Shown here in pieces: positions 1 through 8,763 of a stretch of 64,000 nucleotides of DNA. Source of the DNA: Streptomyces spororaveus. GTDB taxonomy: Bacteria > Actinomycetota > Actinomycetes > Streptomycetales > Streptomycetaceae. Below the pieces are notes generated by a model. The model had not been told where the DNA came from and did no database searches. It saw only the letters and a list, made by a program, of their open reading frames with translations. Numbering within the stretch: position 1 is the stretch's first letter; each line of letters starts with the position of its first letter. The position numbers and the translations under genes are program-made. Where the stretch lies: assembly GCF_016755875.1 (NCBI RefSeq), contig NZ_BNED01000005.1, forward strand, positions 930,001 through 994,000, given 5' to 3'.

Positions 1-1
1 G

Positions 2-91
2 CGGGACCTGTCGCGCCAGGCGGCGCCCGCGATGTCGCGCCCGCTGGTGCTGCGGGCCCTCGCCGGAGTCCTTCAGGAACAGGCCGAATAG
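2..91 (+). CDS. C-terminal end of an unidentified protein (5' truncated)
   Basis: An open frame enters from the left edge and ends at TAG (89-91), giving 29 residues that end in ALAGVLQEQAE. The stretch is helical in character (many Ala, Leu and Arg) but carries no motif I recognise. It could be the last helix of a regulator or a replication or partition protein. The call rests only on an uninterrupted frame with actinobacterial codon use up to the stop. Confidence 0.4.
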   Translation, partial: RDLSRQAAPAMSRPLVLRALAGVLQEQAE

Positions 92-325
92 ACCCTCCTC
101 TGGGCATTCCCCATATCACCCCGCAGCGGCTTCGGGCCGCCTTCGGCTAATTCCCTGATTTCTCCTTCCGGAGCGCCTCGAAGCGGATATGGTCATCTCG
201 CTAGACCCTCTGCCGCGTGGCGCGTTGGGTGGTGCCCCTGGACAGGTAACTCGGGAATTCAGATACCCGGGTGCCGCCACCAGGGGTACGCATCCGGTGT
301 GCTCCGAGCAGGAGGAAGGGCATCC

Positions 326-472
326 ATGGATGCCGAGCACGAGGCGAGCGGTCCTCGCCGGCGGGATCGATGGAAGCGGGTAAGGACCCGTAGCCACCTG
401 GCAGTTCGCGCCGCGACTCCGTACGTGGAGCTGCTCGCCGCCGTCACGACGCTGGTCGTGACGCTCCGGTAG
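326..472 (+). CDS. small basic protein, hypothetical (48 aa)
   Basis: ATG at 326 is preceded by an AGGAAGGG ribosome-binding site six bases upstream. The product has an Arg-rich N-terminal half and a short hydrophobic C-terminal segment (VELLAAVTTLVVTL) that could sit in a membrane. The stop at 470-472 is followed directly by a 13-bp hairpin, as expected for a short terminated transcript. No family is recognised. Evidence is the good RBS and the terminator-like stem; the alternative is a chance ORF. Confidence 0.4.
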   Translation: MDAEHEASGPRRRDRWKRVRTRSHLAVRAATPYVELLAAVTTLVVTLR

Positions 473-505
473 CTGGCCGGGCCCGTTTCAGTCGGGCCCG
501 GCCAG
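473..505 (+). terminator. 13-bp stem-loop after the small ORF
   Basis: Perfect inverted repeat: arms 473-485 (ctggccgggcccg) and 493-505, with a 7-base loop tttcagt. It lies directly behind the stop of the 48-aa ORF and has no U-tract, as is usual for actinobacterial terminators. Confidence 0.55.
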
Positions 506-552
506 CCGTCCGGGGGTGAGGTCCGTCGCGGTTGTCCGCGGCGGACCTTCGC

Positions 553-571
553 CGTTACGAGCGTCGTAACG
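553..571. repeat. 8-bp inverted repeat (cgttacga / tcgtaacg)
   Basis: Arms 553-560 and 564-571 with a 3-base gap. It is the first of a row of dyads in the non-coding block and could be an operator or part of a replication or recombination site. Confidence 0.5.
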
Positions 572-639
572 CGGGCTCGTAAGCTGTGACACATAAGAGT
601 GTACAGGGGCGACAATCCTCGGCGCCGTACGCTTGTTAA

Positions 640-755
640 ATCTTCCGTGGATTCTTATGTGGTGAACCCATTTCAATGGTTCCCGTGGATATTTGGTTCG
701 TCAATGCTTCCCGTGGATATTTGGTTCGTGACGTATGTTCGTGACGTATGTTCGC
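640..755. repeat. AT-rich iteron-like direct repeats
   Basis: A 22-base unit, ttcccgtggatatttggttc plus gt, occurs identically at 680-701 and 708-729 (28-bp period). A degenerate third copy lies near 643-660. Immediately after, the 13-mer gtgacgtatgttc is tandemly repeated at 728-740 and 741-753. The stretch is clearly richer in A and T than its surroundings. Direct repeats with a fixed period next to AT-rich DNA are typical of iteron origins or of binding arrays for a replication, transfer or recombination protein. No initiator gene is recognisable nearby, so the role is inferred. Confidence 0.6.
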
Positions 756-877
756 GGCGTTCCTGGAAGATACAATCGGTGCTTTGTCGGGGCCGGTTTG
801 GTCCACCGTGTCTCCGGTAGGCGCTCTGCGGGTCGTACAGCACCTCTCCATACGCGTACCGCCTGCTCGGAGGGGGG

Positions 878-901
878 TCACCTACTAACGCTAGTAGGTG
901 A
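878..901. repeat. 10-bp hairpin (tcacctacta / tagtaggtga)
   Basis: Perfect arms 878-887 and 892-901 with loop acgc. It lies between the iteron-like repeats and the large hairpin at 931-987. Confidence 0.6.
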
Positions 902-930
902 TACGTCGGCTCCCCGGCGCTGCCGGCGCC

Positions 931-987
931 GCGGCCCTGCGGGTGGCCACCCCTCAACGTTTGAGGGGTGGCCACCCGCAGGGCCGC
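931..987. repeat. 27-bp perfect stem with 3-base loop
   Basis: Arms 931-957 and 961-987 are perfectly complementary and enclose loop cgt. A stem this long can extrude as a cruciform or fold in single-stranded DNA. Together with the repeats at 640-755 it suggests an origin, transfer or recombination region. Region 988-1291 shows no gene that I can support. Confidence 0.7.
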
Positions 988-1291
988 CAGAACGGCGATT
1001 CTGTCAGCGACTGCCAGAATATCGACCCACAGAAAGGCCCCGTGCGCGGCCGAACGCGGAGTGGCCGGTGCGATGGGATCTCCGTCACGCGGGAGGTCGC
1101 CAACGGGTCGCGTGCGGCTTCGCGGCCCTCCGGAGCCCGGACGAAGCCGCCACGCTCCCCCGCCAGCGGCCCGCTACACCCCCATTCGGGCTTGTGTCGC
1201 GCGGTTAGGGTCCCCTTACCTCCTATTCCTGTAAGAGTGCGAGGTAGGGTACGGAGCTTCAGGTGACCCGGCGTCAGCAAGGATTCAGGCC

Positions 1292-2281
1292 TTGAACGTT
1301 AGCGAAGGTAACGACGGTGAAGTGCCCGAGCCACGCTCCGAAGCCCAGACGGCACCGGCCGCGCACCAGGTCGACTTCCCGCCGGTGCAGAACGGCGTCG
1401 ACTACCTGGACAGCGTCGCCGACCAGCTGCGCTCCGGACAGCCCAGTCCGCGGAACCTGAAGTACGCCGTCCTGCACCTCCAGGCCGCCGCCGAAGTCCT
1501 GCTCAAGGCGCGTCTGGTGCAGGAGCACTGGAGCCTGGTCTTCAAGGACCCCGGCACCGCCAAACGCGACCGGTTCGAGGCCGGCGACTTCGACAGCTGC
1601 ACCACAACCGGAGCCATCGGCCGGCTGCGCGACATCGCCGGCGTCGCCGTCGGCGACAAGCCCGCCAAGAGCCTGGCCATCCTCGCCAAATGGCGCAACC
1701 GCCTGCAGCACTACGGACTCACCGCCCCCGCCCCCGCCGTCGAGGTCACGGCCGCCCAAGTCCTGGACTTCCTGGTCGCGTTCGTCCACGACGAACTGCT
1801 GCCCGCCCTGCCCGGGCCCGAGGCCGCGGAGGCCGCCGCCGACCTGGAGTCGGTCGGCACGAAGGTCCGCAGCATCACCAGCTACATGGCCGCCCGGCTC
1901 AAGCGCCTGGCCGACGAGCTCAAGGACGCCGCGGACCGCACCGTGATGTGCCCGGTCTGCGACCAGTGGGCCCTCATCCTCGGCAACCCCGCCATCGTGA
2001 TGGACTGCCGCTTCTGCCACACGACCTGGCCCAACGCCGTCCTGGCGCTGGAGGAGTACTACGAGGTCAACCTGCTCGACGCGAACGTCCAGGACTGCCC
2101 CGAGTGCACCCAGCACACCCTGGTCGTCGAGTCGGTAGGCACCGTAGCCGCGCCCGGGGCAAGCAGCTCCGTGTGTTTCTGCTGCGGCACGAACTTCGAG
2201 GTGGCCGCGCAGTGCACCGACTGCTACAACGTCTTCATCCCCGACCCCGTCGAAGACCACGGACTCTGCGGGAACTGCTGA
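1292..2281 (+). CDS. hypothetical protein with C-terminal zinc ribbons
   Basis: 329 residues starting at TTG 1292 behind AAGGA; an in-frame GTG at 1322 is an alternative start. The N-terminal two thirds are helical, with a segment (WRNRLQHYGL, about residues 136-145) of the kind seen in HEPN-like proteins. The last 120 residues carry paired cysteines (CPVC, CRFC, CPEC, CFCCG, CTDC, CGNC) that can form two or three zinc ribbons. Such an arrangement suits a nucleic-acid-binding or toxin-like role, but no function can be assigned. It is the first gene after the repeat block. Confidence is high for coding and low for function. Confidence 0.75.
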   Translation: MNVSEGNDGEVPEPRSEAQTAPAAHQVDFPPVQNGVDYLDSVADQLRSGQPSPRNLKYAVLHLQAAAEVLLKARLVQEHWSLVFKDPGTAKRDRFEAGDFDSCTTTGAIGRLRDIAGVAVGDKPAKSLAILAKWRNRLQHYGLTAPAPAVEVTAAQVLDFLVAFVHDELLPALPGPEAAEAAADLESVGTKVRSITSYMAARLKRLADELKDAADRTVMCPVCDQWALILGNPAIVMDCRFCHTTWPNAVLALEEYYEVNLLDANVQDCPECTQHTLVVESVGTVAAPGASSSVCFCCGTNFEVAAQCTDCYNVFIPDPVEDHGLCGNC

Positions 2282-2330
2282 GAGCCCCGCACATCCACCG
2301 CGCGGCGAACGGGCCCCCGGCCCGCCCGCC

Positions 2331-2360
2331 CGCACCCGCACCCGCACCCGCACCCGCGAC
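2331..2360. repeat. hexanucleotide repeat (cgcacc)
   Basis: Four consecutive CGCACC copies (2331-2354) plus a degenerate fifth, in the gap between two genes. A simple slippage-prone repeat. Confidence 0.7.
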
Positions 2361-2452
2361 AAGGGAGCCCCGCCCTCTACCCCGACCTCGACACCCCACC
2401 ACCGCGTGCACCGCCCACTCGACGCAGTGCACGCCCAACGGCAGGAACCGAC

Positions 2453-2959
2453 GTGCCCGACGTGTCCGAGGCCGAGATCATCAACGCCGAACTCGTCGAA
2501 GACCTGACCGTGATGCCGGCGACCGTCACTCCGACCGCACCGTCGTACGCGCTCACCCGCCACACCCTGCTCGGCCCTGGCGAGCCCCCGCCTCTCACCG
2601 ACGAGGCGTCCCAGTTCACGGAGATCGGCTTCAAGGTCCCCAAGGACGTGAAGCGGCGCGCGAACGAGGGCGGCGCCCGCAACACCCACGTCAACCGGAA
2701 ATCCAGCCGGGCCCGCTTCAACCGGGGGTGAACCGGAGCAGTCCGCGGCCTCATCCTGAAGTACCTGGTCAAGGTGCTGACCGCGATCAACGAGACCACC
2801 AACCTCCTCGTGCCTCATGTCCGCCTGGACACCGAGGGCGTGTGGGTGTGGACCGCGAAGTCGAGGACGCGCCGGAGCGGTAAGGCCCGCCGGCGGTTCA
2901 TCCGCGACCGCCCCGACTTCCAGCTCACCTTCCTTGTCGGGGGTGATGACGATTTCTAA
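2453..2959 (+). pseudogene. hypothetical protein interrupted by an in-frame TGA
   Basis: From GTG 2453 the frame runs 92 codons to TGA at 2729-2731, then continues open in the same frame to a second stop at 2957-2959. The downstream part (RGLILKYLVKVLTAINETTN and a basic segment KSRTRRSGKARRRF) looks like ordinary coding sequence. The simplest reading is one gene of about 168 codons carrying a nonsense mutation. Two separate small genes (2453-2731 and 2774-2959) are the alternative. No family is recognised. Confidence 0.4.
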
Positions 2960-3116
2960 TGAGCAGCCGAGTCGTCGTGGGGGTCCGGGCGGCCAATCGT
3001 CAGCAGCCACGGTTCGGCAGAGTTCTGAAAGCCACACCCGGGCCCCCTGGGTGGGCCAACCATACGAAGGGCTCGCCCAGTCCCGTGGAAGAACGTAGGG
3101 AGTTCTGAAGCTTGGC

Positions 3117-4232
3117 TCATTCCTGAGCAGGAGCTGGACTGCGGCCATCATCGATCAGCTCGGCAAGAGCGGGATGGCGGACCGCCCATGCCCTGTAAGC
3201 AGCTGTGAGAGCCTGCTGCTGCCTCGGGTTGCCCCGGCGGTGTCCCTCGGCGCTTGGCATGATGAATCGGTGCCAACGCTTGGGCACCGCTCGCAACATG
3301 CTGGCCTGCGCCTCAGCAAGACGTAGGTGCCGGTCGAAGTCCTCACTCCAGTCCGCGTCGGTGGCCAGGAACTGCCTACGGATCGCGACCACGAACGGGA
3401 CCATCGCCGAGAACCGGTCCGGGCTCGCCATGACCGCTCTCTCGACCACCAGGCTCAGCGCGGGCCACTGCAGTGACCGGTCGAGCCTCGAACCCAAGTA
3501 GCACAGCGTGTGGGCGTAGTGCAGCATCGCCTTCAGCGTGTCGCGTGCCTGCTCGATCTCAGCGCTTCCAGCATCTGCCACCGCGGCGCGCACCGCATCG
3601 AGGTTCACGAACGCCAGATCGCGGGCCGTGAGGGTGTCATCGAGGTCAAATCCGAGGTTGTCGATCGTGTCGATCACCTCGTCATCGCTCGGCGTGCCAC
3701 CGAGCAGCAAGGTGAACAGCACCGTGAACGCGAACCGCATCGACTCCGCCGCGTCGGCGGAGGAACGCCCGAACGCATTCGCGCGCTTGAGTGCCTCGAC
3801 CCACGCTCGCACTGACGCACGTCTGCCGGCCCGGCCGGTCAGGGCATGGGCAAGACGTTCGGCGTCCTCACTGATGGAGCCGCACGCATCCCGGTCGAGC
3901 AGGCCGAGGAAGACAAGATAGCTGGCGCGCAGGCGGTCGACCTCGACGTATCGGCCCGCCCACAGCAGTCTGATGCGCACCTCGTCGAACGAAGCCTTCG
4001 CTCCGGCGAACAGCAGGGGACGCGCTTCGAGCAAGGCGCGCACCGCGTCGGCTTGGATGGCCGCGTCCGGGGGATGCACGGAGACGGACCCCGGCACGCC
4101 CGACCGGTGCGACTGCACCGGAGGCTGGAGGCATCCCTGTTCGCGCCACCGCTCGATCTGACGTGGTTGCACTTTGATCACTTCGGCCAGCTCGCGGTCG
4201 GCACGGCTGTAGTCGCGGGTCACGGTCGCCAA
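3117..4232 (-). CDS. hypothetical protein with N-terminal HTH-like segment
   Basis: About 370 residues; start TTG 4232 or GTG 4223, neither with a clear RBS. The first 35 residues (RELAEVIKVQPRQIERWREQ) resemble a DNA-binding helix-turn-helix. The rest is mostly helical with no transmembrane segments or recognised catalytic motif. It stands alone on the minus strand between the plus-strand genes at 2.5 and 4.3 kb. GC is slightly lower than in the neighbours. A regulator is possible but unproven. Confidence 0.65.
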   Translation of the reverse strand: MATVTRDYSRADRELAEVIKVQPRQIERWREQGCLQPPVQSHRSGVPGSVSVHPPDAAIQADAVRALLEARPLLFAGAKASFDEVRIRLLWAGRYVEVDRLRASYLVFLGLLDRDACGSISEDAERLAHALTGRAGRRASVRAWVEALKRANAFGRSSADAAESMRFAFTVLFTLLLGGTPSDDEVIDTIDNLGFDLDDTLTARDLAFVNLDAVRAAVADAGSAEIEQARDTLKAMLHYAHTLCYLGSRLDRSLQWPALSLVVERAVMASPDRFSAMVPFVVAIRRQFLATDADWSEDFDRHLRLAEAQASMLRAVPKRWHRFIMPSAEGHRRGNPRQQQALTAAYRAWAVRHPALAELIDDGRSPAPAQE

Positions 4233-4295
4233 GCCAACAGCATGTACCCGTGATCATGCAGGAGTCCCCGAGAAGCCGATTGCGACTCTGGATCC

Positions 4296-4580
4296 ATGAC
4301 TACGCGCCGTGTACCGAATCTCCGCCCCAGAGCTATGACCACCCTCGTGGTTGCCGGGTTCGGCCACCCACCCGTGATTGCGACGGTCGGCCTACTGCTG
4401 CTCAGTACCGTTGCTCTTGCCACACTGCTGCTCAGCACCGACGACCGGACCGTCCCCCAACGAATCTTGCTGTTGGCCTGCGTCCTGCTGCGCGCCGACC
4501 CGCGCACCGCGCTGCTGCCCGGTGGGCAAGCGTGTGCGGTCCGTCCCGGTCCAGGCGCCACTAGGCCGACGCCGCGGTGA
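4296..4580 (+). CDS. small membrane protein, hypothetical
   Basis: Up to 94 residues from ATG 4296; ATG 4335 is an alternative start. A hydrophobic segment (VIATVGLLLLSTVALATLLL, about residues 27-46) would span the membrane, followed by a second weaker one. No good RBS is visible. The 3' end overlaps the end of the convergent TPR gene by 20 bases. Coding status is uncertain. Confidence 0.35.
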   Translation: MTTRRVPNLRPRAMTTLVVAGFGHPPVIATVGLLLLSTVALATLLLSTDDRTVPQRILLLACVLLRADPRTALLPGGQACAVRPGPGATRPTPR

Positions 4581-5593
4581 GCGCGACGAGCTCGCGGACA
4601 CCGGCGACGCGCGGGTATCGGGTGTGGAGTTCGGTGACGATCCGCCTGATCGGGGGCCGGTCGCGAACTTCCGAGCGGGCTACCCGGGCGGCCTTGAGGA
4701 GCTCGGCGGCGGCCTGCTCAGGCTTGCCCCGTTGGAGCCAGGCGCGCCCCAGGTCAGTGTGCATTCTGCCCTTGCGCTCTGCGGTGGCGAACTGGCCCGG
4801 GTGCAGGGTGCGGCCGGCTTCGAGGGCTTTGCCGGCGTCGCCGAGGGCCCAGTGCACGCCGACGGCGTACAGGTTGATGGCGGCCGGGGTGATGGGGAAC
4901 AGGCGGCCGGGCGGGGGCTGGCTGGGGAGGTCACGCGCGGCCCGGGCCGCTTCTCGAATCATGGTCAGAGCCTGGTCTCGGTCGTCGGCGATGGCCGCGG
5001 TGTACGCGGTGGAGGCGAGCATCTGTGCGTACGCGGAGACCTGCGCGTCCGTGTTCAGGCCGGTGGCCTCGATCCGCGCAACCGCGGCTTCCACATGGCG
5101 TTGCGCGGCGGCCTCCTGTCCCTGGTGGCGCAGGACTGCGGCGAGCTCGCGGGCGGCGGCCGCCGCCGCGAGGGGTGAGCCGGACACCTCGGCGTACGTC
5201 GCGGCCCGGGCTGCGGTCAACCGGGACTTGCTGTACTCGCCCAGCTTGTTGAGGACGGTAGCGGCGAGGGTGTAGGCGGAGGAGAGTCGGGCGTAGCCGA
5301 ATTCGCGGCGGGCAGCGGCGGCGTGGTGGGCATCGCCGAGCAGGCCGGGCAGCTGCTCAAGGAGACGGGTGTGGTGTCCGGCGTCGAAGAGCGCGCGCGG
5401 TGTTGAGGCGCGTGTCGATGGGGACCTGGGATCCGCTGGGGTCGGGCGTGGCGCCCAGGGCCGCGTCCAAGCCGCCGAGGAGGCTGAGGGGTGCGGCGAG
5501 GCCCACGGCGGCGATGACGGTACGGCGGCGCATCGGGTGCTCCTCGGCAAGCAGCGGATCTGCAGGAACTCGAGGCTTTCGTTGTGTGGTCAC
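4561..5593 (-). pseudogene. TPR protein of Streptomyces regulator type, frameshifted
   Basis: GTG 5593 overlaps the stop of the WbqC-like gene (GTGA); ATG 5533, behind GAGGAG, is an alternative start. The first frame encodes MRRRTVIAAVGLAAPLSLL and ends in RLNTARAL. The homologous continuation (FDAGHHTRLLEQLPGLLGDA) lies in another frame down to 4561. The break is in a GC-dinucleotide run at about 5390-5400, where a 2-bp loss or 1-bp gain explains it. The long part is all helical repeats of the kind found behind XRE domains in Streptomyces. A sequencing error is as likely as a real mutation. It is the last gene of the 8112-4561 operon. Confidence 0.7.
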
Positions 5594-6381
5594 GCCGCAG
5601 TCTCCAACGCGATTTGGGCCCCAGGCAGAACCGGGAGCCGGTCTGCCAAGTCGGCCGGGCCGAGGGATGCCAGGGCCCACAGGGCACTGACTCGGCGGCC
5701 GGAGGACCAAATGCTGGTCTCCGGTGTCAGGAACGGGATGACGCCGATCCCCTCGGCGAAAAAGGGGCTCTCGTCCAGGTAGCCCATGCCGCCGGGTCCG
5801 CAAAGATACTGGCGGGCGCCGGCGGCGGCGGTGAGGTCGGCGAGCCGTTGGGACCGGCCGGGCCGGGCGGGGAGTTCGCTGCTGCGGAGAATCTGGCCCT
5901 TCCAGCCGACCAGATCTAGCAGGCTACGTGTGGAAGCCTCGGCGACGGACGCGGTCCGCCCGGTTTCGAACGCGGCTGATACCGAATTCAGAGCCTGCGC
6001 GAGGGCAGACCAGTACGGGCTGGCTCCGTAGTGCTGTCGCAGCATCGACTCGGTCCGGCGCCGGGCGAGGTCGGCATCAACGATCAGAGCCTCGCTGATG
6101 ACTGTCTGGCGTCCACGGGGCAGGTGGGTGGGGATGGAGAGCCACTGAGTCCGTTCCTGGTCGTTCATGGCAGCCAGCCGGGTGCGGTGCTGGTAGTCGC
6201 GGCGGGTGAACTGGACGTCGTCGAGCACGACCCAGCTGTCCGCCGCGAACAACTTGGCCAGTGTCGTCAGCCTCGGGAACAGGTTGGGCTGGTGGATGGC
6301 ACACAGCCCACCCGGAGCCGGGGAATCAGGAGATGAGGCGGCTGGTGAAGCCTTCGCTAATGAGGGATTCGTACGCGTCAT
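5590..6381 (-). CDS. WbqC-like family protein
   Basis: 263 residues with the WbqC/WbmO-family opening CAIHQPNLFPRLTTLAKLFA and the conserved LDDVQFTRRDYQHRT block. The family occurs in polysaccharide and nucleotide-sugar gene clusters, and some members act as acyl- or aminotransferase-like enzymes; exact chemistry is unknown. Its start lies 56 bases inside the end of the YdcF-like gene and its stop overlaps the next start, so it is part of a coupled operon. The family call is good; the function is open. Confidence 0.8.
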   Translation of the reverse strand: MTRTNPSLAKASPAASSPDSPAPGGLCAIHQPNLFPRLTTLAKLFAADSWVVLDDVQFTRRDYQHRTRLAAMNDQERTQWLSIPTHLPRGRQTVISEALIVDADLARRRTESMLRQHYGASPYWSALAQALNSVSAAFETGRTASVAEASTRSLLDLVGWKGQILRSSELPARPGRSQRLADLTAAAGARQYLCGPGGMGYLDESPFFAEGIGVIPFLTPETSIWSSGRRVSALWALASLGPADLADRLPVLPGAQIALETAA

Positions 6382-6991
6382 GCACGTCCTCCGGGACTTC
6401 CTGGGCGATAGCGAACCCGTTCTTCGGATATTCGATCACCCGTTGGAGATCACCGACGAGCATGTCGAGGACGAGCTTCTCGTCTCCGATGCTCTTGAGG
6501 TAGTCGTCCAGCTCTAGCGGCTCCGAGGCACAGATGATCTCGACCTCGGGCCACAGCTTGCGGGCGGTGGCGAAGGACCGGCGCTCCATATACGGCTTGG
6601 AGACCAGCATGACGGACTTCGGGATGATGCCGTTCGCGGCCAGGAGTTCGCGGCTGAGGGTGATGTTCTGGCCGGTGTTCGCGGCGTTCGGTTCGACAAG
6701 GATCGCCTCGTCGGGGACACCGAGTTCGAGGGCGTGCTCGCGGAAGTGAACCGCCTCGCCGCGGGGGAACCGGACCCGGGTGGTGGGGCTGTTCCCGCCG
6801 GTGAACACGAGGACTGGGAAGAGGCCGGCGTGATACAGGTCGGCCGAGGCTGCGGCGACGCCGAGGTCATGACTGCCTAGTCCGATGGCGACGTCCACCG
6901 GGGCCAGGGCGTGGCCCACCTGGTGGAAATCCCAGATCAGCTTGGCCTTGCGCCACTGGTCCTCGGTGATCGTCTGCTGGATGTCCGTCAC
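6326..6991 (-). CDS. YdcF/SanA-like DUF218 protein
   Basis: 221 residues with the DUF218 hallmarks: VAIGLGSHDL near the N-terminus, FTGGNSPTTRVRFPRGEAVHF in the first third, and ILVEPNAANTGQNITLSRELL followed by VMLVSKPYMERRS. There is no N-terminal transmembrane anchor, so it is a soluble YdcF-type member, a family reported to bind nucleotide cofactors. ATG overlaps the TGA of the upstream HTH/TPR gene. It probably shares a transcript with the regulator and the WbqC-like protein. Confidence 0.85.
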   Translation of the reverse strand: MTDIQQTITEDQWRKAKLIWDFHQVGHALAPVDVAIGLGSHDLGVAAASADLYHAGLFPVLVFTGGNSPTTRVRFPRGEAVHFREHALELGVPDEAILVEPNAANTGQNITLSRELLAANGIIPKSVMLVSKPYMERRSFATARKLWPEVEIICASEPLELDDYLKSIGDEKLVLDMLVGDLQRVIEYPKNGFAIAQEVPEDVHDAYESLISEGFTSRLIS

Positions 6992-8112
6992 GCGCTCTTC
7001 TCCCTGGTCACCGTCGTCGGGGGCGGGTGGCCCCCCTCGCTCATGGCCCTGATGCCCTCGATACTGGTCAGCTGGTGGCTGAGGCCGAACTGCCCGGCCA
7101 ACTTCGCCGCTTCGTCGAGGACGTGAAGGCCATCATCGCGGGTGGCCGGGTCGGACAGCAGGATGTGGCCATGGGCAGTTTCCAGGCGGACCCGCTGCAT
7201 CGGCGCGTCGGTGGCTGCCGTTCTGCGGGCAATCCCGATGAAGTGCAGAGCGTTGGTCAGGTCGCCGGCGCCCCGGTGGGCGAGGGCGAGTTTCTGGTGG
7301 GCGACTGACCAGTCCTCGGGCTCAGCTAGGTCTTCGAACTCCCGGGTCGCGGCGAGCATGACGCGGGAGGCGTAGGTGTGGTTGCCGTCCTTACTCAGGG
7401 CTGTTCCCACCCACAGCCGGGCCCGGGCTCGGTCGCGGCGGGAGAGGCGGTCGTCGACGGCGAGGGATTCGTACTGCTGGGCGGCGATCTCCAGCCTTCC
7501 CGACATCTCCGCGATGACAGCCAGGGACAGGTCGAGCTGGGCGATCCGGCGGGGAATCTCTAACTGCCCGAACAGCGTCTTGGCCAAGGCGTAGGAGTGC
7601 TGGGCCGATAGCGGGCCGATCACGGCCCCCCGGTCACGTTGGAGGTCGCCCAGCAAGGCGGTTGAGCGGGCGAAGAGGTAGAGGCCTTTGTCATCGAGCG
7701 TGGTCGGTGTAAACCGTCCGAGCCAACGGTTGATCAGGCTGTCGGCGAAGGTGAAGTCCTGCCGGGAGAGGGCCACCACGGCCCGGTCGAGATCGTCGGT
7801 CCACGATTCGTACTCCCAGGCCAGCGGCCCGCTCGTCGTGACTCTGCGGGCAGAGGCGGCGGGAGTGGTTCGGCCGGCTTCGGACAGGAACGTCTCGAAG
7901 CGGAGGTGGGCGGCGGCATCGCCGCGGGCCAGAGCGGTATCCAAGATCGCCTGGGTGTCCTGGCGAGGCTCGGTCGCGGCCAGGAGTTTCTCCCACTTGG
8001 AGATCGTCCTGATGCTGACGCCGAGATCGCCGGCGAATGCTCGGACACTCAGCCGCAGCGCGAAACGCAGGGCTCGGGCCTCCAGGCCGGTCCAGTGGTG
8101 CACGGTCGCCAC
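6988..8112 (-). CDS. XRE-type HTH regulator with TPR-like C-terminus
   Basis: 374 residues from GTG 8112, chosen because GGAAGGGAG lies 6-14 bases upstream. Residues about 10-45 form an XRE helix-turn-helix (LRLSVRAFAGDLGVSIRTISKWEK). The remainder is a series of helical hairpin repeats with no enzyme motif. Streptomyces has many such regulators, often next to the small operon they serve, as here: the next three genes follow with overlaps. The ligand is unknown. Confidence 0.85.
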   Translation of the reverse strand: MATVHHWTGLEARALRFALRLSVRAFAGDLGVSIRTISKWEKLLAATEPRQDTQAILDTALARGDAAAHLRFETFLSEAGRTTPAASARRVTTSGPLAWEYESWTDDLDRAVVALSRQDFTFADSLINRWLGRFTPTTLDDKGLYLFARSTALLGDLQRDRGAVIGPLSAQHSYALAKTLFGQLEIPRRIAQLDLSLAVIAEMSGRLEIAAQQYESLAVDDRLSRRDRARARLWVGTALSKDGNHTYASRVMLAATREFEDLAEPEDWSVAHQKLALAHRGAGDLTNALHFIGIARRTAATDAPMQRVRLETAHGHILLSDPATRDDGLHVLDEAAKLAGQFGLSHQLTSIEGIRAMSEGGHPPPTTVTREKSA

Positions 8113-8268
8113 ACGTCGCTCCCTTCCTGCTGCCATCGAAGCACGGTCCGCACCAGCGGGGGGACGCAAGTGCAACGGAAGTACAACAGGCGTCCATTTC
8201 CGTGGTGGTGGACCAGGTCCAGGCTGAGAAGTGCCACCAGCCGACGGACCTTGGGATGGACAACCGGG

Positions 8269-8709
8269 ATGGAACCCCTTACCGAGCATCGCGGCGTCAG
8301 CGGTCCAGTCGTCTACGGCTACCTCAGGGTGGTCCGGGTCTCCCCGGCGCGCCAGACGGCACTGAGCGAGGCTCTGGCCGAGTACTGCCGCCAACACGAG
8401 CTCAAGCTCTCGGGGGTGTTCACCGACCGGGAAGCCGGCAGCGGGCCGTCGATGGCGTTCACCGGCCTGATCGACGTCCTGGAGCTGCCCGACACCTACG
8501 GCGTCGTTCTCCCTGCCGCCTCCCACCTGGGTCCCAAGGGGATAGCTGCACCGAAGGAGGCCCGGATCGTGGCGGCCGGAGCCCGGCTGCTGCTGGTTCG
8601 AGGCCGCGATGGGCGCCGCCCGGACCGCCACAGTGCGGCCGGGCTGGGACCGGCGCCGGTGCGTCGCTTCGGTCCAGTCCCCACTCCAACACCGGTCACC
8701 GGGAGGTGA
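8269..8709 (+). CDS. resolvase-fold protein lacking the catalytic serine motif
   Basis: 146 residues from ATG 8269. The start (VVYGYLRVV) and the later spacing (FTDREAGSGPSMAFTGLIDVLE, then TYGVVLPAASHLG) follow the N-terminal domain of serine recombinases. The YxRVSSxxQ catalytic stretch is not intact and the C-terminal DNA-binding domain is absent. Such short proteins are common in Streptomyces and probably do not recombine DNA. It is divergent from the HTH regulator at 8112. The fold assignment is by pattern only. Confidence 0.55.
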   Translation: MEPLTEHRGVSGPVVYGYLRVVRVSPARQTALSEALAEYCRQHELKLSGVFTDREAGSGPSMAFTGLIDVLELPDTYGVVLPAASHLGPKGIAAPKEARIVAAGARLLLVRGRDGRRPDRHSAAGLGPAPVRRFGPVPTPTPVTGR

Positions 8710-8763
8710 AGCACGATGCGTGACCAGAGGCGGTGCCTATTCGGTCTGCTGCCCGAGCAGAGC

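Noticed and set aside
931..987. Linear-replicon telomere
   Set aside because: The hairpin is internal, with coding sequence on both sides, and the densely packed palindromes of Streptomyces ends are not seen.
2729..2731. Selenocysteine codon
   Set aside because: No recognisable SECIS-like stem directly behind it and no catalytic context; nonsense mutation is simpler.
1274..3151. Long minus-strand open frame (over 600 codons)
   Set aside because: Low-complexity Gly/Val/Arg translation antisense to the zinc-ribbon gene; typical GC-rich shadow with no RBS or motif.
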